Shown in pieces: positions 19,936 through 27,688 of a DNA stretch of 34,717 nt. The position numbers and the translations under genes are program-made. Below the pieces are notes generated by a model. It searched no databases. It was not told the DNA's origin and saw only the letters and a list, made by a program, of their open reading frames with translations. The stretch's first letter is position 1. Each line of letters opens with the position of its first letter. This DNA comes from JAZDJP01 sp043803805 (lineage in GTDB: Bacteria > Planctomycetota > JAZDJP01): NCBI GenBank assembly GCA_043803805.1, contig JAZDJP010000100.1, positions 1-34,717 of the forward strand. The letters are read 5' to 3'.

Positions 19936-22568
19936 ACGGGATTCCCTCCGTTCGCCGTCGGCGCGTCCGGCGGCATTTCCCTCTCCGCTCCGGACTCCTT
20001 CGCGCCCGCTTCCTCCATCCCAGGCGCCGCCTCCGGCGCGTTGCCGTTCGCGTCCTTCTCGGGCGCCACCCGGGCGATGGCGACAAGTTTGTCGGATTCC
20101 TTCAAGGTGATGAGCCGCACCCCCTGGGTCGCCCGGCCCACCGTCGAGATCTCCGCCACCGCGGTCCGGACGACCATCCCCCCGGCGGAAAGGAGCATGA
20201 CGTCATCGCCCTCGTGGACGTCGAGGATGCCCACCACGGCGCCGTTCCGTTCGCTGGTGCGGATGTTGATGATGCCGCCGCCGTTCCGATGCTGGACGCG
20301 GTATTCATCGTAGACGGTGCGTTTGCCGTAGCCGTTCTCGCAGACGGTGAGCAGCGTCGCCGCCGGATCCACGACCACCAGGCCCTCCACCGCGTCGTCT
20401 TTATCGAGCGTGATCCCCCCCACCCCGTGCGCCGTGCGGCCCATGTCACGAACGTCCGATTCGGGAAAGCGGATGGCATAACCCTTTTTCGTGCCCAGGA
20501 CCACGTGATCCTCGCCGGAGGTCCGCCGGACGCCAATCAACCGATCTCCCTCGTCGAGCGAAATCGCGATGATCCCCCCGCGCTTCGGGTTGCCGTAGGC
20601 GGCCAGTTCCGTCTTTTTGATGACCCCCTTCTCCGTCGCCATCACGAGGTAGCCCTTCTCGAAGGTGCGCACGGGGATCATGGAGGTGACCGTTTCGCCC
20701 TCCTCGAGGGAGAGAAGATTCACAAGGGCCCGTCCTTTCGCCGTCCGGGACAGTTCCGGGATGTCGTAGACCTTCCGCCAGTGGATCCGGCCCCGGCCGG
20801 TGAAGAACAGAATATAATCATGGGTGGAGGCCGTGAAGAGGTGCTCCGTGAAGTCGCCCTCCTTCATGTCCATCCCGGAAACACCCATCCCGCCGCGGCC
20901 CTGCTTGCGGTAGGTGGTGAGCGGCATGCGTTTGATGTAGCCCTGGTGGCTCAAGGTCACCGCCGCCGCCTCGTCGGGAATGAGGTCCTCCCGGTCCAGC
21001 GCCTCCACCGCGCCGGTGATTTCCGTGCGGCGTTTGCCGGGATATTTCTTCTTGAGGTCGAGAAGTTCCGCCTCGACGATGGCCAGTTGCCTCGCCCGAT
21101 CGGCGAGAATGGCCCTGAATTCGGCGATCTTCGCGACGAGGTCCTGGTACTCGGCCTCGAGCTTTTCCCGTTCCAGATTGGTGAGTTGCGACAGACGCAT
21201 GGCCAGGATGGCGTCCGCCTGGATCGCGGATAATTTGAACCGCGTCATGAGGCGTTCTTTCGCCGCCTCGGGATTTTTCGATTCCCGGATGATACGGACC
21301 ACCTCGTCGAGGTTCGCGACCGCGATCCGCAGGCCCTCCAGGATGTGGGCCCGCGCCTCGGCCTTCCGAAGGAGGAACGCCGTCCGCCGGCGCACCACCT
21401 CCACGCGGTGATCGAGGTAATGCCGGAGGATTTCCTTGAGGGCGAGCGTCCGCGGCCGGTTGTCCACCAGCGCGATGAGAATGATGCTGAACGTGTTCTG
21501 GAGCTCGGTGTGCTTGAACAACTGATTGAGGACGATCTCCCGGTCAATCCCGCGCTTGAGTTCGATCACCAGGCGCAATCCCTCGAGATCGCTTTCATCC
21601 CGCACGTCCGAGATGCCGTCAATCACGTCGTCCCGGGCGAGCTCGATGATGCGTTCCTTCAGGGTCCCCTTGTTGACCTGGTAGGGAATTTCCGTGATGA
21701 CGATCTGCTCCCGTCCGCCGCGCATCTCCTCGAAGGCGACCCGGGCGCGCACGACGAGATGCCCCCGCCCGGTTTCGTAACCGGAGCGGATGCCCTCCGT
21801 CCCGCAGAGGAGCCCCCCCGTCGGAAAGTCCGGTCCCGGCAGGTGCGTCATGAGTTCCGTCGTGGCCATGTCCGGATTGTGGATAAACGCCACCAGGGCG
21901 CTCACGACCTCCCCGAGGTTGTGCGGGGGGATGCTCGTGGCCATGCCCACGGCGATTCCCGTGGTCCCGTTCACGAGGAGATTCGGGAAGCGCGCCGGCA
22001 GGACCACCGGCTCCTCCCGGGTCTCGTCATAGTTGGGAATGAAGTCCACCGTCTCGAATTCGAGGTCGGTCATCATGTCGGCCCCGCCCTCGCTCATGCG
22101 CGCCTCGGTGTACCGCATGGCCGCGGGCGGGTCGCCGTCAATGGAGCCGAAATTCCCCTGGCCGTCCACCAGCGGCTCGCGCATGTTGAAGTCCTGCGCG
22201 AGACGCACCAGCGTCGGGTAGACCACCGCCTCGCCGTGGGGATGGTAGTTTCCGGAGGTGTCGCCGGCGATCTTGGCGCACTTGCGGTACTTGGCCCGCG
22301 GGCCCAGATTCAAATCATTCATCGCGACAAGGATGCGCCGCTGGGAGGGTTTGAGACCGTCCCGCACGTCGGGGAGCGCCCGCGACACGATGACGCTCAT
22401 CGCGTAGGAAAGATAGGATTTCCGGACCTCATCCTCAATGAAGAGTTCCCGGACGACGCCCTCGACCCGCGGGGGCGGCAGGGGAGCCTTCACGCCTTTC
22501 GCCGGGGGACGGCCCGGCGGCGGGGCCGGATCGGACGGAACGGGGGTGTTGGCGTCGGTGTCGGCCAT
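19932..22568 (-). CDS. gyrA: DNA gyrase subunit A
   Basis: 878 residues. The breakage-reunion domain has the catalytic Tyr153 in AAMRYTEARM, the GyrA core phrases SYLSYAMSVIVSRALPDVRDGLKP and DTSGNYHPHGE, and a C-terminal beta-pinwheel with KQGRGGMG as the degenerate GyrA box and repeated strand phrases (GYAIRFPESDVRDMGRTAHGVGGITLD). GyrA and GyrB form the A2B2 enzyme that introduces negative supercoils using ATP. An extra Pro-rich N-terminal stretch of about 30 residues precedes the usual start. At the positions equivalent to E. coli Ser83 and Asp87 it has Ala114 and Pro118, variants linked there to quinolone resistance. It starts 4 bases after the gyrB stop and overlaps the amidohydrolase gene by 4. 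Confidence 0.98.
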   Translation of the reverse strand: MADTDANTPVPSDPAPPPGRPPAKGVKAPLPPPRVEGVVRELFIEDEVRKSYLSYAMSVIVSRALPDVRDGLKPSQRRILVAMNDLNLGPRAKYRKCAKIAGDTSGNYHPHGEAVVYPTLVRLAQDFNMREPLVDGQGNFGSIDGDPPAAMRYTEARMSEGGADMMTDLEFETVDFIPNYDETREEPVVLPARFPNLLVNGTTGIAVGMATSIPPHNLGEVVSALVAFIHNPDMATTELMTHLPGPDFPTGGLLCGTEGIRSGYETGRGHLVVRARVAFEEMRGGREQIVITEIPYQVNKGTLKERIIELARDDVIDGISDVRDESDLEGLRLVIELKRGIDREIVLNQLFKHTELQNTFSIILIALVDNRPRTLALKEILRHYLDHRVEVVRRRTAFLLRKAEARAHILEGLRIAVANLDEVVRIIRESKNPEAAKERLMTRFKLSAIQADAILAMRLSQLTNLEREKLEAEYQDLVAKIAEFRAILADRARQLAIVEAELLDLKKKYPGKRRTEITGAVEALDREDLIPDEAAAVTLSHQGYIKRMPLTTYRKQGRGGMGVSGMDMKEGDFTEHLFTASTHDYILFFTGRGRIHWRKVYDIPELSRTAKGRALVNLLSLEEGETVTSMIPVRTFEKGYLVMATEKGVIKKTELAAYGNPKRGGIIAISLDEGDRLIGVRRTSGEDHVVLGTKKGYAIRFPESDVRDMGRTAHGVGGITLDKDDAVEGLVVVDPAATLLTVCENGYGKRTVYDEYRVQHRNGGGIINIRTSERNGAVVGILDVHEGDDVMLLSAGGMVVRTAVAEISTVGRATQGVRLITLKESDKLVAIARVAPEKDANGNAPEAAPGMEEAGAKESGAEREMPPDAPTANGGNPV

Positions 22569-22572
22569 GGGA

Positions 22573-24837
22573 TCAGACGTCCAGGTATTTCACCTCGAGG
22601 GCGTGTTTTTCGATGAACTCCCGTCGCGGCTCGACCTCCGCACCCATGAGCACGGTAAAAATCTGATCGGCCTGAACGGCATCCTCCACCGACACCCGGT
22701 AAAGGGTCCGGCGCGAGGGATCCATGGTGGTCTCGCGAAGCTGCGCGGGATTCATCTCACCCAACCCTTTGTAGCGCTGGACATCCACCTCCCTCTGGGC
22801 CAATTTCCGCACGGCGGGCAGGACCTCCGCCAGGGCGCCGAGCGGGACGCTTTCTTTTTTGTCCCGGAGGACGAACCGCGGCGCCGCCTTGCCGTCGGCG
22901 GGGATGTCCGTCGGCGCAAATCCCATCTCGGCGAGTTTCGCCACCACGCGTTCCAAGAGCCGCCCCTCCGCCAGCTCCGGCGGGAATTTCCCGCCGTCCC
23001 GGAGCAGGATCTTCCCGAGATCCAGCCCCTTCGCCTTGAGGGCGCCGGCGCCCGTCTCGAGATCGCACAGGACCCGGAGAAGCCCCTGGAGGCCGGCCCC
23101 CTCGAATGTCCGTTCTTTTCCGGCGACCTCAAGCACCGCATCCTTCGCCCCGATGTGGATCAGGATGTCATTCAGGGCGCTGTCGGTATGGATGTATTTC
23201 TCCTCACTCTTGTGCTTGACGCGGAAGAGCGGCGGCTGGGCGACGAAGATGTGCCCGCGCTCGATGAGCTCCGGCATGTGGCGGAAGAAAAACGTCAGCA
23301 GCAGCGTCCGGATGTGGGCGCCATCCACGTCCGCATCCGTCATGATGATGGTCTTGCCGTACCGGAGGTTTTCGATTTTGAAGTCGTCGCGTCCGATCCC
23401 CGTCCCCAGCGCCGTGATGAGGGCCCGGATCTCGGCGTGGGCGTACATCTTGTCCACACGGGACTTCTCGACGTTCAAGATCTTGCCCTGGAGCGGCAGG
23501 ATCGCCTGGAAGCGCCTGTCGCGCCCCTGCTTGGCGGAGCCGCCGGCCGATTCGCCCTCGACAATGTAAAGTTCGGTGGAGGTGACATCGCGGCTCGAGC
23601 AGTCGGCGAGCTTGCCGGGAAGGTTCCCGCCGTCGAGACCCCCCTTCCGCCGCACCAGGTCCCGGGCCTTCCGGGCCGCCTCCCGCGCGAGAAAGGCCTG
23701 GACCGCCTTCTGAACGATGGCCTGGGCCGCGCCGGGGGTCTCCTCGAAGAACGTCTTCAGCTGTTCGTGGGTGATCCCCGCGACGATGCCCTCGATGTCG
23801 CCGTTGCCGAGCTTGGTCTTGGTCTGCCCCTCGAACTGGGGGTTCGGGGTCCGGAGGGCCACCACCGCCACGAGCCCCTCGCGGACGTCCTCGCCCGTGG
23901 GGGATTCCTGGCCCTCCTTGAGGACATTCTTCCCCCGGGCGTAGGCGTTGATGGCCCGCGTCAGGGCCGAACGGAAACCCGAAAGGTGCGTCCCCCCTTC
24001 CACGGTGTGGATGTTGTTGACGAACGAGAGCGCGTTTTCGTTGAATCCGTCGTTGTACTGGAGGGCGACCTCGACGAGGTGATCGCCTTCCCGCGCCTCG
24101 AAGTGAACGACCTCCGGATGGAGCGGGGCCTTCCCGCGATTCAGGAATTTCACAAACTCCACCAGCCCGCCCTCGAAACAGAAATCGTCCTTCTCGCCCG
24201 TCCGGGCGCTATGGATGGAGAGCCGCGCCCCCTTGTTCAGAAACGCCAGTTCCCGGAGGCGTCCCGATAACGTGTTGTAGTGGAACTGGAGGTCCGGGAA
24301 TATCTCGTGATCGGGGAAGAAGGTCACCCGGGTCCCGTGCCGGTCGGTGGCTCCCGTAACCTCCAGGGGGGACGCGACCCTGCCGCGCTCGTACCGCTGG
24401 CGGTGGGTTTTCCCGTCCCGGCAGACTTCCACGACAAGCCACTCGGACAGGGCATTCACCACCGAGATGCCGACGCCGTGGAGTCCGCCCGAGACCTGGT
24501 AGCTCTTCCGGTCGAACTTGCCGCCCGCGTGGAGGACCGTCATGACCACCTCGAGGGCCGGCCGCTTTTCCTCCTTGTGCATGTCCACCGGGATGCCGCG
24601 GCCGTCATCGTCCACCGTACAGGAGCCGTCCTCGTTCAGGATGACGGCGATGTTCCGGCAGAAGCCGGCCATGGCCTCGTCCACGCTGTTGTCCACGACC
24701 TCTTGAACGAGATGGTGAAGCCCCCGCGGCCCGGTGTCCCCGATGTACATGGCGGGGCGTTTCCGGACGGCCTCGATGCCGCCGAGGACCTTGATGTGAC
24801 TGGAATCGTAAGTGTCAGCCGTTCGTTCCGGGGCCAT
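22573..24837 (-). CDS. gyrB: DNA gyrase subunit B
   Basis: 754 residues. The GHKL ATPase domain shows HHLVQEVVDNSVDEAMAG, the VDDDGRGIPVDMH loop and GGLHGVGISVVNALS; the transducer domain follows; the TOPRIM domain has the acidic EGESAGGSAKQGRDR and MTDADVDGAHIRTLLLTFFFR metal sites; the end has QRYKGLGEMNPAQLRETTMDP. A segment of roughly 120 residues (about 545-670, KYIHTDSALNDILIHIG onward) is inserted after TOPRIM, as in E. coli GyrB, and is absent from Bacillus-type GyrB. ATG 24835-24837 is placed so that the N-terminus matches the family (SSHIKVLGGIEAVRKRPAMYIG); it overlaps the dciA 3' end by 23 bases, implying coupled translation. Confidence 0.98.
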   Translation of the reverse strand: MAPERTADTYDSSHIKVLGGIEAVRKRPAMYIGDTGPRGLHHLVQEVVDNSVDEAMAGFCRNIAVILNEDGSCTVDDDGRGIPVDMHKEEKRPALEVVMTVLHAGGKFDRKSYQVSGGLHGVGISVVNALSEWLVVEVCRDGKTHRQRYERGRVASPLEVTGATDRHGTRVTFFPDHEIFPDLQFHYNTLSGRLRELAFLNKGARLSIHSARTGEKDDFCFEGGLVEFVKFLNRGKAPLHPEVVHFEAREGDHLVEVALQYNDGFNENALSFVNNIHTVEGGTHLSGFRSALTRAINAYARGKNVLKEGQESPTGEDVREGLVAVVALRTPNPQFEGQTKTKLGNGDIEGIVAGITHEQLKTFFEETPGAAQAIVQKAVQAFLAREAARKARDLVRRKGGLDGGNLPGKLADCSSRDVTSTELYIVEGESAGGSAKQGRDRRFQAILPLQGKILNVEKSRVDKMYAHAEIRALITALGTGIGRDDFKIENLRYGKTIIMTDADVDGAHIRTLLLTFFFRHMPELIERGHIFVAQPPLFRVKHKSEEKYIHTDSALNDILIHIGAKDAVLEVAGKERTFEGAGLQGLLRVLCDLETGAGALKAKGLDLGKILLRDGGKFPPELAEGRLLERVVAKLAEMGFAPTDIPADGKAAPRFVLRDKKESVPLGALAEVLPAVRKLAQREVDVQRYKGLGEMNPAQLRETTMDPSRRTLYRVSVEDAVQADQIFTVLMGAEVEPRREFIEKHALEVKYLDV

Positions 24838-25138
24838 GGAAAACGCCGATTTTGAAACGGATGTCCGTAATGTCTTTTCGTTTTTCCCGGAGCTCCCGGA
24901 GGAGCTCCGCCTTCCGGAATCCGGCCAGCTCCGCGAGCATCGCCGACGAATCCACCTCCACCTCGAGGAGATTCCGCCTGAGCCCCAGAACCCGGGTGTG
25001 GGCCGCTGTCCGATCCCCCGCCGCGCTCACCCAGGCGTCCGCCCAGGGATTGCCGCCCTTCAACCGCTTTTCAAGGCCTGCCTGCCGCAACACCCCCTTC
25101 AGGATGTCCCCGACGGGTTCGGGTTTGCGCCCGTTCAT
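24815..25138 (-). CDS. dciA: DciA-like (DUF721) replicative helicase-associated protein
   Basis: 107 residues with the DUF721 pattern: an N-terminal amphipathic start (PEPVGDILKGVLRQAGLEKRL), WADAWVSAAGDRTAAHTRVLGLRRNLLEVEVDSSAMLAELAGFRKAELLREL, then the closing strand DITDIRFKIG. DciA is the widespread predecessor of DnaC/DnaI and helps place the replicative helicase DnaB at the origin. The location between dnaN and gyrB is the classical site of this gene. Its ATG overlaps the dnaN stop (ATGA) and its 3' end overlaps gyrB, so it sits within one translationally coupled unit. The bacterium should therefore not need DnaC, and the truncated DnaA nearby makes this helicase-loading factor especially relevant. 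Confidence 0.9.
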   Translation of the reverse strand: MNGRKPEPVGDILKGVLRQAGLEKRLKGGNPWADAWVSAAGDRTAAHTRVLGLRRNLLEVEVDSSAMLAELAGFRKAELLRELREKRKDITDIRFKIGVFHGPGTNG

Positions 25139-26322
25139 GTCAGGCCCATGGGCATGACGACGTAGACGTGCTCGGCCGCGCCGCCCCTGGCCGATCCCTC
25201 CCCGTCGCGCAGAATCGCCGCGCTTGTCGAATCGCGGAACTCGAACTCGACGCGGGCCGCGTCCGCCACCCGGAGGAAATCAATAAGGAAGTCCGGGTCG
25301 AAACGGATCTCGAATTTCTCCCCCGCGTATTCGAGCGGCAGATCCACCGTGGCATCCCCGTACTCCGAGGACTGGCTTGACACGCGGAGTTTCTTGTCCG
25401 CGAACGTGAGCCGCACCGACCGGGCGCTGTCGCTGGCCATGAGCGCCGCCTGCCGCAGCACCGAGGCCAGACCGTCCCGCGGCACGGCGATGATTTTGTC
25501 TCCCTTTTTCGGGATGACCTCCTCGTACTTCGGGAAGGCGCCCTCGACCAGCTTGGAGAAAACCAGGGTGTCCTTCGCCGCCAGGAACGATATCCGACGC
25601 TCTTCCACGTGGAGAACCAGATCCTCCGGTTTTGCCTTCTTCGCCTCCTTGCCTTCCTCGAGCGCATCGGCGGTCTCGCGCCCGCCGCAGATCTTTTCGA
25701 AGGCCTCGAGTGTCGCCGCCGGAACGAGGGCGTCGGCCGACGCCTTCGCCACCAGGCCTTTTCGGGTGACCAGGGAAAGCCGTTTCCCGTCGGTGGCCAC
25801 CACCCGGAGTTCGCCCTTCCTGATCTGAAAAAGGACGCCATTGGTGGCATACCGTGTCCGTTCGCGCGAGGCGGCGAACAGGGTTTTCCGGACAATGGCG
25901 AGAAATTCGTTCAGGGACATGGAAAGACCGGTGTCCTTCAATTCCCTGACCGCCGTGGCCAGATCGGGCATGGGCGGGTAATTTTCCGCCGTCTCTCCAT
26001 TGATCCGAAAGATGCCGTTCTGGGTCCGAACGGTCAGATTCTTGCCGTCCGACTCGATGGCGATATCTCCGCTCCGAAGTTCCGACAAGATGGTGACGAT
26101 TTTCTGGGCGGGAACCAGAACGGTTCCCGGTTTCTCGATTTCCACGCCGCGAACCCGGTGAAGTATGCCGACGTCCAGATCCGTGGCCGCCAGTTCAAGT
26201 TCATTCCCTTGTGCCCGGATCAGAATATTGGACAGGATCGGACGGGTGCTCCGGGAAGGCACGACATGGCTGACGATGCGAAATCCAGATGTGATGGATT
26301 CGCGGGATCCCGTGAAGTTCAT
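25135..26322 (-). CDS. dnaN: DNA polymerase III sliding clamp (beta subunit)
   Basis: 395 residues in the three-domain beta-clamp fold that encircles DNA and tethers polymerases. The start MNFTGSRESITSGFRIVSHVVPSRSTRPILSNILIRA matches the family beginning; LKDTGLSMSLNEFLAIVRKTLFAASRERTRYATNGVLF is the second domain and RLIEG-type KLVEGAFPKYEEVIPKK the interdomain region; the end is VYVVMPMGLT, of the usual MPM-R/L type that lines the peptide-binding pocket. A Lys/Glu-rich insert of about 20 residues (about 212-235, TADALEEGKEAKKAKPED) is atypical. AGAGGA precedes ATG 26320-26322. It opens the operon dnaN-dciA-gyrB-gyrA-amidohydrolase; recF, usually next, is missing. Confidence 0.97.
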   Translation of the reverse strand: MNFTGSRESITSGFRIVSHVVPSRSTRPILSNILIRAQGNELELAATDLDVGILHRVRGVEIEKPGTVLVPAQKIVTILSELRSGDIAIESDGKNLTVRTQNGIFRINGETAENYPPMPDLATAVRELKDTGLSMSLNEFLAIVRKTLFAASRERTRYATNGVLFQIRKGELRVVATDGKRLSLVTRKGLVAKASADALVPAATLEAFEKICGGRETADALEEGKEAKKAKPEDLVLHVEERRISFLAAKDTLVFSKLVEGAFPKYEEVIPKKGDKIIAVPRDGLASVLRQAALMASDSARSVRLTFADKKLRVSSQSSEYGDATVDLPLEYAGEKFEIRFDPDFLIDFLRVADAARVEFEFRDSTSAAILRDGEGSARGGAAEHVYVVMPMGLT

Positions 26323-26584
26323 ACGGTCCTCTGAATAGTAAATAGTGGTTTAAGATTCACCCTCTTCTCCGAGAGGATCTGATTGTGGATTGGTAAGTGA
26401 TTCTATTATATAACCCTTTAAAAATCAAGTAGATATAATAATTTTTTTATGGTTTAAAAGACGTTGAAAACGGTGGAAAACCGCCGACCGGCATCGTGAT
26501 AAACAGGGGGTGTAAATCCGGGAGGGTGGCTCATAATAACACGACAGTCCGGGGTAACCGGTTATCCACAGGCGCGAAGCGGGG
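26323..26584. other. Putative chromosomal replication origin (oriC) between dnaN and dnaA
   Basis: The gap contains a perfect DnaA box TTATCCACA (26562-26570, plus strand), an imperfect box of opposite sense, TGTGGATTG (26384-26392), a box-like CTATCCACT (26585-26593, within the dnaA end), the palindrome TAACCGGTTA (26555-26564) overlapping the perfect box, and an A+T-rich stretch (26400-26460, for example ATATAATAATTTTTTTATGG) that could be the unwinding element. In a genome otherwise near two-thirds G+C this stands out. A TATAAT on the minus strand (26410-26405) may be the dnaN -10 box. Confidence 0.7.
26467..26486 (-). terminator. Possible weak terminator downstream of dnaA
   Basis: CGGTGG (26471-26476), loop AAAA and CCGCCG (26481-26486) form a 6-bp stem with one G-T pair; on the minus strand TTTT follows. 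It would end the dnaA transcript inside the putative origin. Weak, because the stem is short. Confidence 0.35.
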
Positions 26585-27619
26585 CTATCCACTGCGACGA
26601 AGGGTTCCTTCCAGGGAATCGAGAAGGTTTTTGAAGCCGGGATCCCGGCGCATCTCCGCTTCGATCTTGGCGATGGCGTAAATCACGGTGGAGTGATCCC
26701 GTCCGCCGAAATACCCCCCGATTTCCTCAAGGGAATAACTGGTGAGCATTCGGGACAGGTACATCCCGATCTGGCGGGGATGGGCGATGGACTTGAGACG
26801 ATGCCGGGACTGGAGGTCGGAAAGTTTCAGGGAGAACTTTTCCGCCACGAGCCGCTGGATGCGATCGATGCCCACATGGGGATCGTCCCGGCGGATGAGA
26901 TCCCCGAGGGCCTCCCGGGCGAGGTCGAGGTCGACCGGCCGATGGGCCAGGCCCGCGTAGCCGAGAAGCTTGAGAACGGCCCCCTCCAGTTCCCGCACGT
27001 TCTGGGTGACGTGATTGGCGATGAACTCGGCGACGTCGTTGGGGATCTCCCGCCCCCGGATCTGGGCCTTGCGTTTCAGGATGGAGATGCGCGTCTCGAA
27101 GGCCGGCGGGTCGATCTTCGCGACGAGCCCCCACTTGAAGCGGGACACCAGGCGGTCCTCGATGGTCGGGATGTCGCGGGGCGGGCTGTCGCTGGAGAGG
27201 ATGATCTGCTTCTGGGCGTTGTAGAGCGAATTGAACGTGTGGAAAAACTCGTCCTGGGAACGCTCCTTCCCGGCCAGGAAGTGGATGTCGTCAATGACCA
27301 GGGCGTCGGCCTGGCGGAACCGGTCCCGGAAACCGTCGAGGTCCCGGTGCTCGGCGGACTCGATGTACTGATTGACGAAACTCTCGCAGGAAAAATAGGC
27401 GATGTGAAATCCGGGGCCCTTTCGGGCAAGGAAGGCGTGGCACACGGCGTGAAGGAGATGGGTCTTCCCGAGGCCCGGCCCTCCGTGGAGGAAAAAGGGA
27501 TTGTAGGCCGTGGCGGGTGCGTCCGCCACCGCCATGGCCGCGGCGTGGGGGAACCGGTTGCAGGAACCGACGATGAAATTCTCAAACGTATATTGTTCGT
27601 TGAGCGGAAGCATGATCAT
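26585..27619 (-). CDS. dnaA: Replication initiator DnaA lacking domains I and II
   Basis: 344 residues, against roughly 440-470 in most DnaA. It begins directly at domain III: LNEQYTFENFIVGSCNRFPHAAA, Walker A GGPGLGKTH (46-54), Walker B ALVIDDIHF (106-114), arginine-finger region IEDRLVSRFKWG (153-164) and sensor-II NVRELEGAVLKLLG. Domain IV (about 245-344) has the helix-turn-helix and signature FGGRDHSTV (304-312); AHPRQ (279-283) stands where ARPRQ is usual. Domain I, which contacts DnaB and other partners, and the linker II are absent. They cannot be hidden upstream: an in-frame TGA (27664-27662) lies 15 codons before the ATG, overlapping the promoter -35, and the esterase gene ends at 27689. 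ATG 27611-27613 is an alternative start two codons later. Domain III-IV function (ATP-dependent origin binding) should remain. Confidence 0.95.
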   Translation of the reverse strand: MIMLPLNEQYTFENFIVGSCNRFPHAAAMAVADAPATAYNPFFLHGGPGLGKTHLLHAVCHAFLARKGPGFHIAYFSCESFVNQYIESAEHRDLDGFRDRFRQADALVIDDIHFLAGKERSQDEFFHTFNSLYNAQKQIILSSDSPPRDIPTIEDRLVSRFKWGLVAKIDPPAFETRISILKRKAQIRGREIPNDVAEFIANHVTQNVRELEGAVLKLLGYAGLAHRPVDLDLAREALGDLIRRDDPHVGIDRIQRLVAEKFSLKLSDLQSRHRLKSIAHPRQIGMYLSRMLTSYSLEEIGGYFGGRDHSTVIYAIAKIEAEMRRDPGFKNLLDSLEGTLRRSG

Positions 27620-27637
27620 TTCGGATGACGGGACGCC

Positions 27638-27665
27638 ATTGTATCCCCGGCGGAGGGCAAGTCAA
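27638..27665 (-). promoter_or_regulatory. dnaA promoter
   Basis: Minus strand: TTGACT (27665-27660), a 16-base spacer and TACAAT (27643-27638). The -10 box ends 18 bases before the ATG, so the leader is only about 10 bases, without a ribosome binding site. Confidence 0.75.
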
Positions 27666-27688
27666 CGCCCCGGCATCAATCAATCGGC

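Noticed and set aside
20214..24270. Long plus-strand frames opposite gyrA and gyrB
   Set aside because: The opposite strand carries unmistakable gyrase genes; these translations are His/Arg/Asp-rich shadows.
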